Shown piece after piece: positions 60,401 through 62,498 of a DNA stretch of 64,000 bases. Source of the DNA: Fragum whitleyi (lineage: Eukaryota; Mollusca; Bivalvia; Cardiida; Cardiidae); assembly GCA_948146395.1 (NCBI GenBank), contig OX411545.1, forward strand, positions 17,056,526 through 17,120,525. Direction: 5' to 3'. How positions within the stretch are numbered: position 1 is the first letter of the stretch; the number at the start of each line of letters is the position of its first letter. Below the pieces are notes generated by a model. It did no database searches. It had not been told where the DNA came from and saw only the letters and a program-made list of their open reading frames with translations. A program made the position numbers and the translations under genes.

Positions 60401-62498
60401 ATAGTTAACCCCACAAATATCTGTCAATACATCAAGGCAACATGATCAAATAAAGTTTAACCAAGCTAGACCTAAAAGAAGACAAACATCAACTCCATGT
60501 ACAGTCAAAACTGTAAAACTGAGTTTGTAAATTAAGAGAGGGTAAAAAGAATATCTATGTTTTGTTCTTTACAGAGTAGTCTGCCCATCAGCAGTACAGA
60601 CCCCAATATACTGGATGTATATATAGAGATAAAATCTAACTGGGGTCATCCAATGAGGTTAGGACTGACAGAAATACAACTTTACGATGTTGACAATAAC
60701 CCTGTACCCATCTTACCATCGGATGTAACTGTAGATGGGGCAGAGGAAATTAAAGGATCGATAGATCTACTTTTCAATGGAAAATTTAAGGTACTGTTTG
60801 ATCGTAAGTCAAAATTACCTGGTGTTTTCATTCGCTGTTAGATTTTGCCTAGCAATATCTCATTTGAATCGTCTTTAGAAGACGATTCCAATGAGATTTT
60901 GCATGGCAGAATTCCATGATTGGTTACTTCTGTAGAAGCAACTTTAATTTTTGACTTACGCAAAAAATAAGATGTTTAGTAAAACGGGCCCCAGGTTCTG
61001 TTAGAATCATTGTATTTTCATTAGAAAGGGATGGGCTTTTATTAGAGGCTATGCTACATATGGATGGCTCAATGGGAAACAGGTGTAACTGCCGATAAAC
61101 AAATAGGCAGTTTTAACTGGTTTGCGCTTAGCCATTGATATTTGTTTGGATGGTGAAAATATGGCCAGAATTAAACAAAATGGCAAAATGTTAACATTTA
61201 ATTAGAGAAAAAGTGCATCAATGTCTGTAGAAGTTTAAGTGACATTGAAAATGTGGGTATGGGCCTTTATTAGAGGCTTCAAGGGTGTGTAAAATCACAT
61301 AAAAAATGGTAAATCCTAACCTCCTCAGGGGGATTGGGTTTTATTAGAGCATGGGGCTCTGTTAGAATTTTTTAAACGATACCTAGCCCACAGCTGTCTG
61401 TCTTGATCTGTCTGTGAGATCAAGGTGATATTGCTTTATTGGTGTTCATATTTGCTCTTCTCGTCTGTCTCCAAAATTGTCAATTACTTCAAGACTATTG
61501 AATATACAATGTATTTTATTGACACAATCAACATTCTAATTTTTAATCATTTGCAGATACGCAGATCATAGTCATTTTGACAAGGTTGATGTTATCTTTC
61601 AAGGTCAAATCTTTCAAAACTTAACCAAAGAACTGTATGATGGTAGATATCATTGATATACAGATTTGCAGATACCAAGATCAAGGGCACATACCAAAAA
61701 TGGCTTGAATGAGGTCTTGCACATCCTCTCTCAGATCCTATCAACGAATAAGTCCAGATAATGAGCTTGGTGTTCAAGGGTTGCTACTTTGCACCAAATA
61801 GTGAAATATTTAGAAAACTTTGTTCTCTGAATTGTATATATATATATGTATTTTTTTTTTTTAAAGGGGGGGGAGAAGGGGGCAGGGGGCGGGGATTCTT
61901 AAGTGGACTTGTTTAAAATTTCTTCAATTACTTGATCAGAATATTGTTATGGGAAGGGCTACAGAAATATATACAGGTTTAATGCAGCTCTATGTTCAAG
62001 ATATCAAAATGTGACAAAATGTTTGCTACTTAAACCCTGCTTGGCATGTGCACTTGGGTGCAAAACAGGGTATAATTGTAAATCAGTTTGCTAGGTTTTG
62101 TTTTCCTAAATACAAGGCAGAAATTATCTCCAGGTAAACCACTCCCATACATCTAGCACTATATAAATGAAATCTATTGGTTAATTTTAAGCAAAAGGTA
62201 TTGTCAGCAAATCAGATCTGTTGTTTCAATTGAACCAATTGAAACAACAGTCATGATTGGCTGAAAACTAACTTCTGGTTATAGTTTAAAAAATTGCTAG
62301 CTTTTAAACAACTTTGTTCAGAATAGAGTTTTTTTTTGTATTTTTCAGACAAACAAAGAAAGAAATATGTGGAGTTGTAGATATCATGCAAGAAGACCTG
62401 TGGAGTTCAAAATTTTAGCTAGGAACCCCAGTCCTGGACAAACAGACAAATTTGAACTAGGAATGCTGAAAATTTGGAACTTTAACAAGAGTATAAAT
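23062..62498 (+). CDS. KATNIP: KATNIP (KIAA0556), katanin-interacting protein; N-terminal 703 codons in 16 exons, continues past the window
   Basis: A large ciliary protein known to bind microtubules and katanin at the basal body; human mutations cause a Joubert syndrome. I placed 16 coding exons by splice sites and reading-frame continuity: 23062-23068, 31869-31912, 33864-33934, 35794-35969, 46652-46840, 47578-47699, 51507-51584, 52342-52515, 53138-53203, 54395-54560, 55509-55667, 56306-56445, 57623-57828, 59942-60086, 60575-60790 and 62349-62498. They sum to 2109 nt (703 codons) with matching phases and no stop. Family landmarks recalled from the human protein appear in order: MD...RKAER, YEEYLVLLQERNR, EQGFSVYVNG, a charged acidic/serine region, ERNLSA, RPLSA, ASAVL, then the first DUF4457-type beta domain (SNWGHP...GLTEIQLYD...NGK...MWSCRYH). 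The vertebrate protein is about 1600 residues, so more than half is missing on the right. Confidence 0.88.
23069..24449 (+). other. KATNIP intron 1, proximal part, unrecognised
   Basis: Begins with the donor GTAAGT. No repeats with clear ends, RNA genes or open frames of note. Confidence 0.5.
24451..26950. mobile_element. 2.5-kb non-autonomous DNA transposon in intron 1 (outer element)
   Basis: It ends in the perfect 16-bp inverted repeat CAGTGCTCTCAATAAG (24451-24466) and its complement (26935-26950). It is flanked by the direct repeat CAAAGG (24445-24450 and 26951-26956). CAGTG-type termini suggest hAT, although a 6-bp target copy is shorter than the usual 8 bp. No transposase frame is visible. 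A second transposon lies inside it. Confidence 0.65.
25064..26354. mobile_element. 1.29-kb non-autonomous transposon with TTAA targets (nested, inner element)
   Basis: Left TTAAGGTAACTGCGGACA (25064-25081) and right TGTCCGCAGTCACCTTAA (26337-26354) are inverted, with one mismatch. Counting TTAA as the duplicated target leaves termini beginning GG. TTAA targets with purine-purine ends fit Kolobok; piggyBac is the alternative. Internal inverted pairs ('gtcttcgggttag' near 25542, 'ctaacccgaagac' near 25867; 'aaggggccaacccc' near 25216, 'ggggttggcccctt' near 26190) make it largely self-complementary. Confidence 0.65.
26957..28940. other. KATNIP intron 1, middle part, unrecognised
   Basis: Contains A-tracts (27311-27332) and several short overlapping open frames without protein character (27538-27926). 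No exon with matching phase was found. Confidence 0.4.
28941..29106 (-). repeat. Fragment of HINE-like family B, reverse orientation
   Basis: 'agctagccgaggacgaaagtc' followed by 'tatttctatcaatgacttc' and 'aggctttcatttgagaccaa' is the reverse complement of the right end and last unit of the element at 3340-4512. Confidence 0.55.
29150..30868 (-). mobile_element. Pearl/HINE-like repeat element, copy 5, reverse orientation, in intron 1
   Basis: It opens with the shared hairpin end at 29150, followed by a 'cgtcggtcggtcgtcggtcg' microsatellite, and closes with 'aggtgagcgacccagggccaacggccctcttgt'-type sequence at about 30836-30868. The core has about seven units of 150-170 bp containing 'ccaggtgcggagcaccag', 'agctaaaatcatgactgtag' and 'catggatgatcag'. 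The minus-strand frames at 29599-29983 are readings of these units. Confidence 0.65.
30873..31090 (-). repeat. Fragment of HINE-like family B, reverse orientation
   Basis: Two partial units ('ttttctgaatgctttcaccta', 'aataggctttcactagagacc') abut the end of the copy 5 element. They match the array at 3340-4440 in reverse. Confidence 0.5.
31869..31912 (+). CDS. KATNIP: KATNIP exon 2
   Basis: The acceptor 'ttttttttag' precedes 31869 and the donor is GTGAGT at 31913. Phase 1 in, phase 0 out. It encodes a short basic/charged stretch including RRKAERQEEL, corresponding to the RKAER block at the start of the vertebrate protein. Confidence 0.75.
32059..32298. mobile_element. MITE family M, copy 1 (240 bp)
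   Basis: Ends TGAGCC...GGCTCA with an inverted repeat of about 30 bp ('catttccaacaattt' type). It contains 'gactctgaccagcctgtgcat'. The same element is at 32971-33208 and 43713-43950. The flanking TA seen at 43711 suggests a TA target, but this copy lacks a clean one. Confidence 0.6.
32375..32662 (+). mobile_element. tRNA-derived SINE (family A), full-length, with 11-bp target duplication
   Basis: The direct repeat GCTTTTGATGA at 32364-32374 and 32663-32673 defines the insertion. The head (about 32379-32455) is tRNA-like with A box 'tagcgcagttggtagc', GTC in the anticodon position and B box 'ggttcaacccc'. The body is 'ccaatgggttgataataatag' through 'attgttgtaagcgg', then an A-rich tail. The 61-codon frame at its start is not a gene. 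Confidence 0.8.
32971..33408. mobile_element. MITE family M, copy 2, with a 200-bp tandem duplication
   Basis: A complete copy (TGAGCC at 32971 to GGCCCA at 33208) is followed by a second copy of its right 200 bp (to GGCTCA at about 33408). 'ttgatagacacactgttgat' occurs at 33061 and exactly 200 bp later at 33261. The minus-strand frames here come from this duplication. Confidence 0.6.
33864..33934 (+). CDS. KATNIP: KATNIP exon 3
   Basis: The acceptor 'ttgcattttgcag' ends at 33863 and the donor GTCAGA is at 33935. Phase 0 in, phase 2 out. It encodes YEEYLVLLQERNR, which closely matches the human DEYLILLQQRNR block. This is one of the strongest anchors for the gene identity. Confidence 0.85.
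33950..34275 (+). repeat. Three tandem 108-bp units in intron 3
   Basis: 'tttgtcaagc' begins units at 33961, 34069 and 34177. Each contains 'caaaggggatcacct' and 'ttaagcacccatggttgt'. The first unit starts about 15 bp downstream of the exon 3 donor. Confidence 0.75.
35385..35770 (+). repeat. Interspersed repeat family F, copy 1
   Basis: About 380 bp from 'aattcattgagtgataaa' through 'caaaatgtgaaaattaag', 'gatgtcacttattt' and 'atttcttgataatccaccaaa'. Copies are at 48005-48375 and, 5' part only, at 57860-58060. It ends about 25 bp before the exon 4 acceptor. Confidence 0.6.
35794..35969 (+). CDS. KATNIP: KATNIP exon 4
   Basis: The acceptor 'tattgaatag' ends at 35793 and the donor GTAAGG is at 35970. 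Phase 2 in, phase 1 out. It begins with a Leu-Leu-Lys-Lys run and contains EQGFSVYVNG, a signature of the KATNIP N terminus, then a Gln/Pro/Thr-rich linker. Confidence 0.85.
36385..36460. repeat. Imperfect hairpin (about 33-bp stem)
   Basis: 'aaagggaggtaatcc...atcgcaaatttt' faces 'aaaatttgcgat...gattaccttccttta'. A small palindromic MITE remnant, 25 bp left of the LTR retrotransposon. Confidence 0.55.
36484..37038 (+). repeat. 5' LTR (555 bp)
   Basis: It begins TGTTATG and ends CGTAACA, so TGTTA/TAACA form the terminal inverted repeat. A TATA-like box TATATAAA lies at 36680-36687. AATAAA signals are at 36502-36507 and 36973-36978. Compared with the 3' LTR it has one substitution near the end and 13 extra bases within a 'attattattattg' stretch near 36910-36930; the rest is identical as far as I compared it. 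Confidence 0.92.
36680..36687 (+). promoter_or_regulatory. TATA-like box in the 5' LTR
   Basis: TATATAAA is followed by 'ggggttcc', in a position that would place transcription start in the middle of the LTR. A matching copy is in the 3' LTR. Confidence 0.45.
37042..37059 (+). other. Primer-binding site, tRNA-Pro type
   Basis: TGGGGGCTCGTCCGGGAT starts three bases after the 5' LTR. The sequence begins with TGG, complementary to the CCA end, and as I remember it is the same 18-mer used by tRNA-Pro-primed mammalian gammaretroviruses. Confidence 0.85.
37238..38383 (+). pseudogene. gag: gag region, frame interrupted by two stop codons
   Basis: The frame opens at ATG 37238 (context CTACCATGT) and runs in the same phase as pol up to 38384. 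It is broken by TAA at 37754-37756 and TGA at 37934-37936. The first open part (172 codons) has a SAP-like helical motif at about residues 20-58 and then about 90 residues of almost pure Glu/Arg/Lys/Gln, a charged coiled coil. The part after the second stop contains TLLLQSVLVGKA, the type of capsid helix shared by Gmr1-like Gag and vertebrate SCAN domains. No frameshift separates gag from pol. Confidence 0.8.
38384..42070 (+). CDS. pol: Pol (with nucleocapsid knuckle): protease, integrase, reverse transcriptase, RNase H; 1228 aa
   Basis: This uninterrupted frame continues the gag frame, so the listed ATG is simply the first Met after the stops. Residues 34-47 form a CCHC zinc knuckle (CX2CX4HX4C). 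Aspartic protease: DTGAS at 120-124 and LLLGND near 188-193. Integrase: zinc module H373, H380, C410, C413; catalytic D444, D503 and E539, with the typical 35-residue spacing; GPY at 678-680. Reverse transcriptase: D902 in KFDLLKGFWQV and YIDD at 962-965. RNase H: VDAS with D1111, the TIEKECLAL helix, SDHNPL, and PDALSR at the very C terminus. All catalytic residues I can check are present. The order PR-IN-RT-RH is the diagnostic oddity. Confidence 0.93.
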   Translation: MSGDSSSMSSQSNSPKPKSTGETNVQNPLSRVHCTFCKKPGHLISECFRLKRKKELSAAKPTGLTSLQPKSQPSFELNSIVKAEPNSDSCMEIFEPFMLDGFVSLSGDMCPPTPIKILRDTGASQSLILADVLPFSEKTSSGTSVLIQGVECGVINVPLHKVNLSSDLVTGSVVVGVKHSLPFKGVHLLLGNDLAGDKVVVNPLVTDTPNVGQTDDPILQEIPDLYPSCAVTRGMAKKASLKNSNDIDLTDTFVGQYFNDEIKKSFNLSLPDTQTDSSKLCQSSPRSNDQGHEMHSKSQLIQEQQNDPEISKLIDRALPEKEMSQNPVCYYKKNGILMRKWRPFDVPADDDWAVYHQIVVPKSYHREILSIAHESPMSGHLGVNKTYHKIMTHFFWPGLKSDVSEYCKSCHTCQMVGKPNQVIPKARLQPIPAFEEPFSRIIIDCVGPLPKTKSGSEYLLTIMCASTRFPEAIPLRNIKAKSIIKALVKFFTFVGLPKSVQSDQGSNFMSGIFQQVMHELGIKQYRSSAYHPESPGALERFHQTLKNMIRSYCFDTEKNWDEGIHLLLFAVRESVQESLGFSPFELVFGHSVRGPLTLLKEKFLADDETPLNLLQYVSDFRNKLSRACEVARSNLKSSQSKMKARYDKHSVDRKFEPGDKVLALLPIPGRPLQARYYGPYTIDKKTSDLNYIINTPGRRKNKQMCHVNMLKKYFDRDRSISKPVTVVNTVPQQSNMIESEVNSDFSEKSVPGPPKLENSEILKNLEDKLSHLEPSQREELKQLINEYKHLFPDIPTRTDKIYHDVIVEDSQPIKQHPYRMNPVKQKALQDEVNYLLENDFIEPSQSNYSSPCILVPKANGTYRMCTDYRKVNSVTKTDSFPIPRIDDCIDKVGNSKYVTKFDLLKGFWQVPLTDRAKEVSAFATPTGLYQYKVMPFGMKNSPATFQRLVNMVIAGLDGCDAYIDDVIIYTDTWSDHLQRIKQFFDRLSDAKLTVNLGKTEFCHATVTFLGHLVGQGQVKPLESKVNAISEFPVPATKKQLMRFLGMAGYYRKFCKNFSIIAEPLTNLLKKNVKFKWNDNCQVAFDRLKAILKSTPVLLAPDIDKCFKLAVDASDVGIVAVLLQEDNDGIDHPVCYFSKKLNKHQKNYSTIEKECLALILAIQHFEVYLTSATSPIVVFSDHNPLSFLHKLKSKNQRLLRWSLSLQEFDLDLRHIKGKDNIIPDALSRV
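42338..42348 (+). other. Polypurine tract
   Basis: 'aagggggaaag' lies directly before the 3' LTR start (TGTTATG at 42349) and would be the plus-strand priming site. Confidence 0.85.
42349..42890 (+). repeat. 3' LTR (542 bp)
   Basis: Same TGTTATG...CGTAACA ends as the 5' LTR. It is followed by ATAC, the second copy of the target duplication. Confidence 0.92.
42891..43709. other. Intron 4 stretch with one hairpin
   Basis: No gene. 'ctcagcaagacagttgtaac' and 'gttacaactgttttgtgctgag' (43311-43363) form a hairpin. The 'cagttacaactg' core recurs in hairpins at 44965-45048 and 61066-61140. Confidence 0.5.
43713..43950. mobile_element. MITE family M, copy 3 (238 bp)
   Basis: TGAGCCTGTGTGTGACATTT at the left is matched inverted by 'aatgtcacacaaaggctca' at the right, with TA on each side. 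It contains the same internal words as the copies at 32059 and 32971, for example 'gactgtgcgggtgcacaggc' near 43873. Confidence 0.65.
43960..44290 (+). repeat. Family C-like fragment
   Basis: 'gcctcgatagcttgggggcat' at about 44013 and 'ggtatttatgttttacaaac' followed by 'acatcttgttt' at the end match the ends of the element at 46320-46633. The middle is diverged, with 'aaggtcatggtcaaatgatg' and 'aaggtcaaggtcattta'. Confidence 0.45.
44440..45160 (+). repeat. Degenerate tandem core of a HINE-type repeat
   Basis: Units of about 140-160 bp share 'tctcagaaacca' / 'ttctcagaaccca', 'cacatgaatgatccttatg' and 'tgaccctttatca'. A hairpin (44965-45048) interrupts the array. Confidence 0.45.
45408..45493 (+). 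repeat. GT/G simple-sequence tract
   Basis: Alternating (GT)n and G runs, including a G18 tract. It creates an apparent Gly/Val-rich open frame that is not a gene. Confidence 0.85.
46135..46197. repeat. Perfect 29-bp hairpin with 5-nt loop
   Basis: The arms 46135-46163 and 46169-46197 are exact reverse complements (AGAACATTGTGG... / ...CCACAATGTTCT) with the loop ATAAC. No repeated copy was noticed elsewhere in the window. Confidence 0.9.
46320..46633 (+). mobile_element. Family C interspersed element, fullest copy
   Basis: It starts 'ttttatgcccccgtatcg' with an inverted 'cgatcggggg' partner, then a (GTCCGTCTGTCT)n block (46368-46420), 'ttggcatgatgatagatctc', 'aaggtcaaggtcatctgtc', and ends 'gtgtttcacaaacacatctt' plus T-rich tail. 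The short ends with a hairpin and microsatellite resemble HINE-type elements. It ends 18 bp before the exon 5 acceptor. Confidence 0.6.
46652..46840 (+). CDS. KATNIP: KATNIP exon 5
   Basis: The acceptor 'catctatttag' ends at 46651 and the donor is GTGCGT at 46841. Phase 1 in, phase 1 out. It encodes a basic helix-rich stretch with EVERQKEAIRAKTAPS and NWNVESVEIKT, corresponding to the human region with RTAPS...WHQKSVQIRT. The intron that contains the LTR element is spliced onto this exon. Confidence 0.85.
47578..47699 (+). CDS. KATNIP: KATNIP exon 6
   Basis: The acceptor 'ttatctcag' ends at 47577 and the donor GTAAGT is at 47700. Phase 1 in, phase 0 out. It encodes YVDDFEDDENSDD followed by a Ser/Asn/Glu-rich segment, matching the human VDYSDDFE region. 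The second half is copied just downstream in the intron. Confidence 0.82.
47729..47813 (+). pseudogene. Partial tandem duplicate of KATNIP exon 6 (pseudo-exon)
   Basis: 'gtaagaagtagtgctagtg' and 'gagtctcctcctagacag' of exon 6 recur about 102 bp downstream with a few substitutions. In the copy the donor GTAAG has become 'gaaag' and no acceptor precedes it, so it should not be spliced in. A family C fragment abuts its right end. Confidence 0.8.
47813..48004 (+). repeat. Family C fragment
   Basis: 'tttttatgcccccgtattg' through 'ccaatatcttcaagcctattc' and 'tgctgatagatctcaatgat' match the first two-thirds of the element at 46320. It breaks off at 'ccaaagtcaag', where family F begins. Confidence 0.6.
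48005..48375 (+). repeat. Interspersed repeat family F, copy 2
   Basis: Matches 35385-35770 over its length, including 'attcattgagtgaacaac', 'gacaaaatgtgaaattt', 'gtgacgtcacttatttcg' and 'tttctcgataaaccaccaa'. Confidence 0.6.
48465..50554 (-). mobile_element. Pearl/HINE-like repeat element, copy 6, reverse orientation, in intron 6
   Basis: It opens with the shared hairpin 'agctcacctgagcac/gtgctcaaggtgagct', then a (CGTCCGT)n microsatellite (48515-48592) and a long 145-bp array. It closes with 'aggtgagcgctttagggcc' and 'ggccctcttgtt'. This is the largest and cleanest copy of the family in the window. Confidence 0.7.
48593..50330 (+). repeat. Tandem array of about 12 units of 145 bp
   Basis: Each unit contains 'accttgtgtgcactctagag', 'caaatgtcttgaaacttggt' and 'gtcaaaaatggggtcaagg'. 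Five successive units keep an exact 145-bp step (ATG of the shifted frames at 48647, 48792, 48937, 49082 and 49227). Later units drift to 140-150 bp. The overlapping open frames are readings of the array. Confidence 0.85.
50945..51219 (+). mobile_element. tRNA-derived SINE (family A), full-length, with 9-bp target duplication
   Basis: TCCAGAAGC at 50936-50944 and 51220-51228 bracket it. The head has 'aaggcagttggtagcgc' (A box), GTC in the anticodon position and 'gggttcgattccc' (B box). The body and 3' end ('gattgttgaaagcgg') match the other family A copies. The frame at 50881-51096 is not a gene. Confidence 0.8.
51507..51584 (+). CDS. KATNIP: KATNIP exon 7
   Basis: The acceptor 'gatttttttatag' ends at 51506 and the donor GTAGGC is at 51585. 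Phase 0 to 0, 26 codons. It encodes SDMFNSSDSINSEEEL, an acidic Ser-rich segment parallel to the human SSDEYDSIEEDIL. Confidence 0.8.
51597..51854 (+). repeat. Family C element, diverged copy
   Basis: 'tttttatgcccacccattg', 'gtctgtctgtcttttgg', 'tggcatgatgatagatcacc', 'caaggtcaaggtcatgtg' and the end 'tttcacaaacacagcttgtt'. It starts 12 bases downstream of the exon 7 donor. A further 3' fragment ends at about 52140. Confidence 0.55.
52342..52515 (+). CDS. KATNIP: KATNIP exon 8
   Basis: The acceptor 'ttattttcttag' ends at 52341 and the donor GTTAGT is at 52516. Phase 0 to 0, 58 codons. It encodes a low-complexity acidic/basic region with SSNSDDEDGSEKL and LSMRELK, corresponding to the variable linker before the vertebrate Ser-rich segment. 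Confidence 0.8.
53138..53203 (+). CDS. KATNIP: KATNIP exon 9
   Basis: The acceptor 'tcaatttcag' ends at 53137 and the donor GTGAGT is at 53204. Phase 0 to 0, 22 codons rich in Arg/Ser (NATIRDSLARRDSS). It is short and little conserved; the phases and splice signals carry the call. Confidence 0.7.
53223..53650 (+). repeat. Hairpin-ended repeat and palindromic MITE in intron 9
   Basis: 'agctctactgac/gtcagaagagct' at 53226-53254 is a hairpin of the kind that ends HINE-like elements. Further on, 'taagtgtcttacaatatcaatgtt' (53504) faces 'acattgatactttaagacacta' (53606), a palindromic element of about 130 bp with a relative at 58490-58590. Confidence 0.5.
54395..54560 (+). CDS. KATNIP: KATNIP exon 10
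   Basis: The acceptor 'ctaatgttacag' ends at 54394 and the donor GTATGG is at 54561. Phase 0 in, phase 1 out. It encodes a Glu/Pro-rich stretch and DDTIVIEFGGTPISNK, which corresponds to the human DTLVVLEFNP block. Confidence 0.82.
54590..54665. repeat. Palindromic repeat
   Basis: 'tttgcaaattataccctgct' faces 'agcagggtttaatttgcaaa' around 'ttgcatgcaag'. A related hairpin ('accctgcttggcatg...aaaacagggt') is at 62025-62095. Confidence 0.6.
54735..54930 (+). mobile_element. tRNA-derived SINE (family A), head missing
   Basis: The body only: 'gatggattgataaccatatac', 'gagaaataccaggaatcaat', 'acattgttgaaagcgg' and an A-rich tail. The tRNA head is lost or was never copied. Confidence 0.65.
55509..55667 (+). 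CDS. KATNIP: KATNIP exon 11
   Basis: The acceptor 'tttgtgttatag' ends at 55508 and the donor GTAGGT is at 55668. Phase 1 in, phase 1 out. It encodes VERNLSAARKKDYNDGE, almost the human ERNLSAKRKDNAE, then a basic Ser/Pro/Gln linker. Confidence 0.88.
56306..56445 (+). CDS. KATNIP: KATNIP exon 12
   Basis: The acceptor 'ttctattttcag' ends at 56305 and the donor GTAACT is at 56446. Phase 1 in, phase 0 out. It encodes RPLSANRRTPD and EASAVLAALIEENEKA, matching human RPLSATRKT and DASAVLQAIQVENAA. A strong anchor. Confidence 0.9.
56822..56925 (+). pseudogene. Decayed duplicate of KATNIP exon 13 (copy 1)
   Basis: 'catcaaaagcagctgaagaa' ... 'ttacatcaaatgagacagtc' match exon 13 ('catcaccaaaagcagctaga' ... 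'ttacatcaaatgagacaatc') with substitutions and small indels. No usable acceptor or donor remains. Confidence 0.75.
56962..57022 (+). pseudogene. Decayed duplicate of KATNIP exon 13 (copy 2, 5' part)
   Basis: 'ggtttccaaagtcaagcctt' and 'agaaaaccttgtaaagccct' repeat the first 60 bases of exon 13. The acceptor AG is changed ('ttctttg' before the copy). Confidence 0.75.
57623..57828 (+). CDS. KATNIP: KATNIP exon 13
   Basis: The acceptor 'tctattcccag' ends at 57622 and the donor GTAAGA is at 57829. Phase 0 in, phase 2 out. It encodes a basic stretch (KVKPSPKAARENLVKPL), RLHQMRQSETPRDR and a helix EKIEQIMEKVLRMNPK. Two broken copies of this exon lie in the intron before it. Confidence 0.8.
57860..58060 (+). 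repeat. Interspersed repeat family F, copy 3 (5' part)
   Basis: 'ttcattgagtgaacaaag', 'actctaaaaaacaaaccatta' and 'gaaacaaaatgtgaaaaatt' match 35385 and 48005. Confidence 0.55.
58247..58395. mobile_element. Palindromic MITE in intron 13
   Basis: 'tttcatagaggtatgaaact' and 'aaaaaccttatcacactcatg' on the left face 'gtgtgttaaggtttttgttt' and 'catacctctatgaaa' on the right, around a centre near 58330. It is almost entirely self-complementary. Confidence 0.7.
58610..59790 (+). repeat. HINE-like element with about 150-bp tandem units in intron 13
   Basis: It starts 'attagtcccccacggttacc' and 'ggttggggtc', then a (CCGTCTGTCTGT)n block (58653-58705). About seven units follow with 'gtgctagcaacttcaaactt' and 'cacttatagatctcattgag' (58738, 58879, 59036, 59187, 59347, 59503, 59655). 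It ends near 'gggggggactcctgtattgc'. A related fragment lies at 35985-36265. Confidence 0.65.
59942..60086 (+). CDS. KATNIP: KATNIP exon 14
   Basis: The acceptor 'cttattttatcag' ends at 59941 and the donor GTAAAT is at 60087. Phase 2 in, phase 0 out. It encodes QQRKLVKMLGSIEQSL followed by a Lys/Val-rich linker (RSVNKPVKAVKASISK). The helix continues from exon 13. Confidence 0.8.
60575..60790 (+). CDS. KATNIP: KATNIP exon 15 (start of DUF4457-type domain)
   Basis: The acceptor 'tttgttctttacag' ends at 60574 and the donor GTACTG is at 60791. Phase 0 to 0, 72 codons. It encodes IEIKSNWGHPMRLGLTEIQL, DVDNNPVPI and LLFNGKFK, the first half of the beta-sandwich-like repeat domain typical of KATNIP. 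Confidence 0.9.
60803..60960. mobile_element. Palindromic MITE next to exon 15
   Basis: 'cgtaagtcaaaaattac'-type sequence at the left (60803) and 'tttttgacttacg' at the right end face each other. The centre 'gaatcgtctttagaagacgattc' (60866-60888) is a near-perfect hairpin. It begins 12 bases after the exon 15 donor. Confidence 0.65.
61066..61140. repeat. Palindromic repeat with 'aggcagtt..aactg' core
   Basis: 'atggctcaatggg...ggtgtaactgccgat' faces 'ataggcagttttaactgg...cgcttagccattgat'. It is related to the hairpins at 43311-43363 and 44965-45048. Confidence 0.55.
62213..62250. repeat. Perfect 15-bp hairpin
   Basis: CTGTTGTTTCAATTG and its exact complement are separated by AAC, about 100 bp before the exon 16 acceptor. 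Confidence 0.7.
62349..62498 (+). CDS. KATNIP: KATNIP exon 16 (DUF4457-type domain, second part)
   Basis: The acceptor 'tttttgtatttttcag' ends at 62348 and the donor GTGAGT is at 62499. Phase 0 to 0, 50 codons. It encodes NKERNMWSCRYHARRPVEFK, NPSPGQTDKFELGMLKIWNF, the hallmark of KATNIP domains (W-x-C...PxxFxI and a K-I-W-N motif). This is the last exon I can place; the protein continues beyond the window. Confidence 0.9.
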
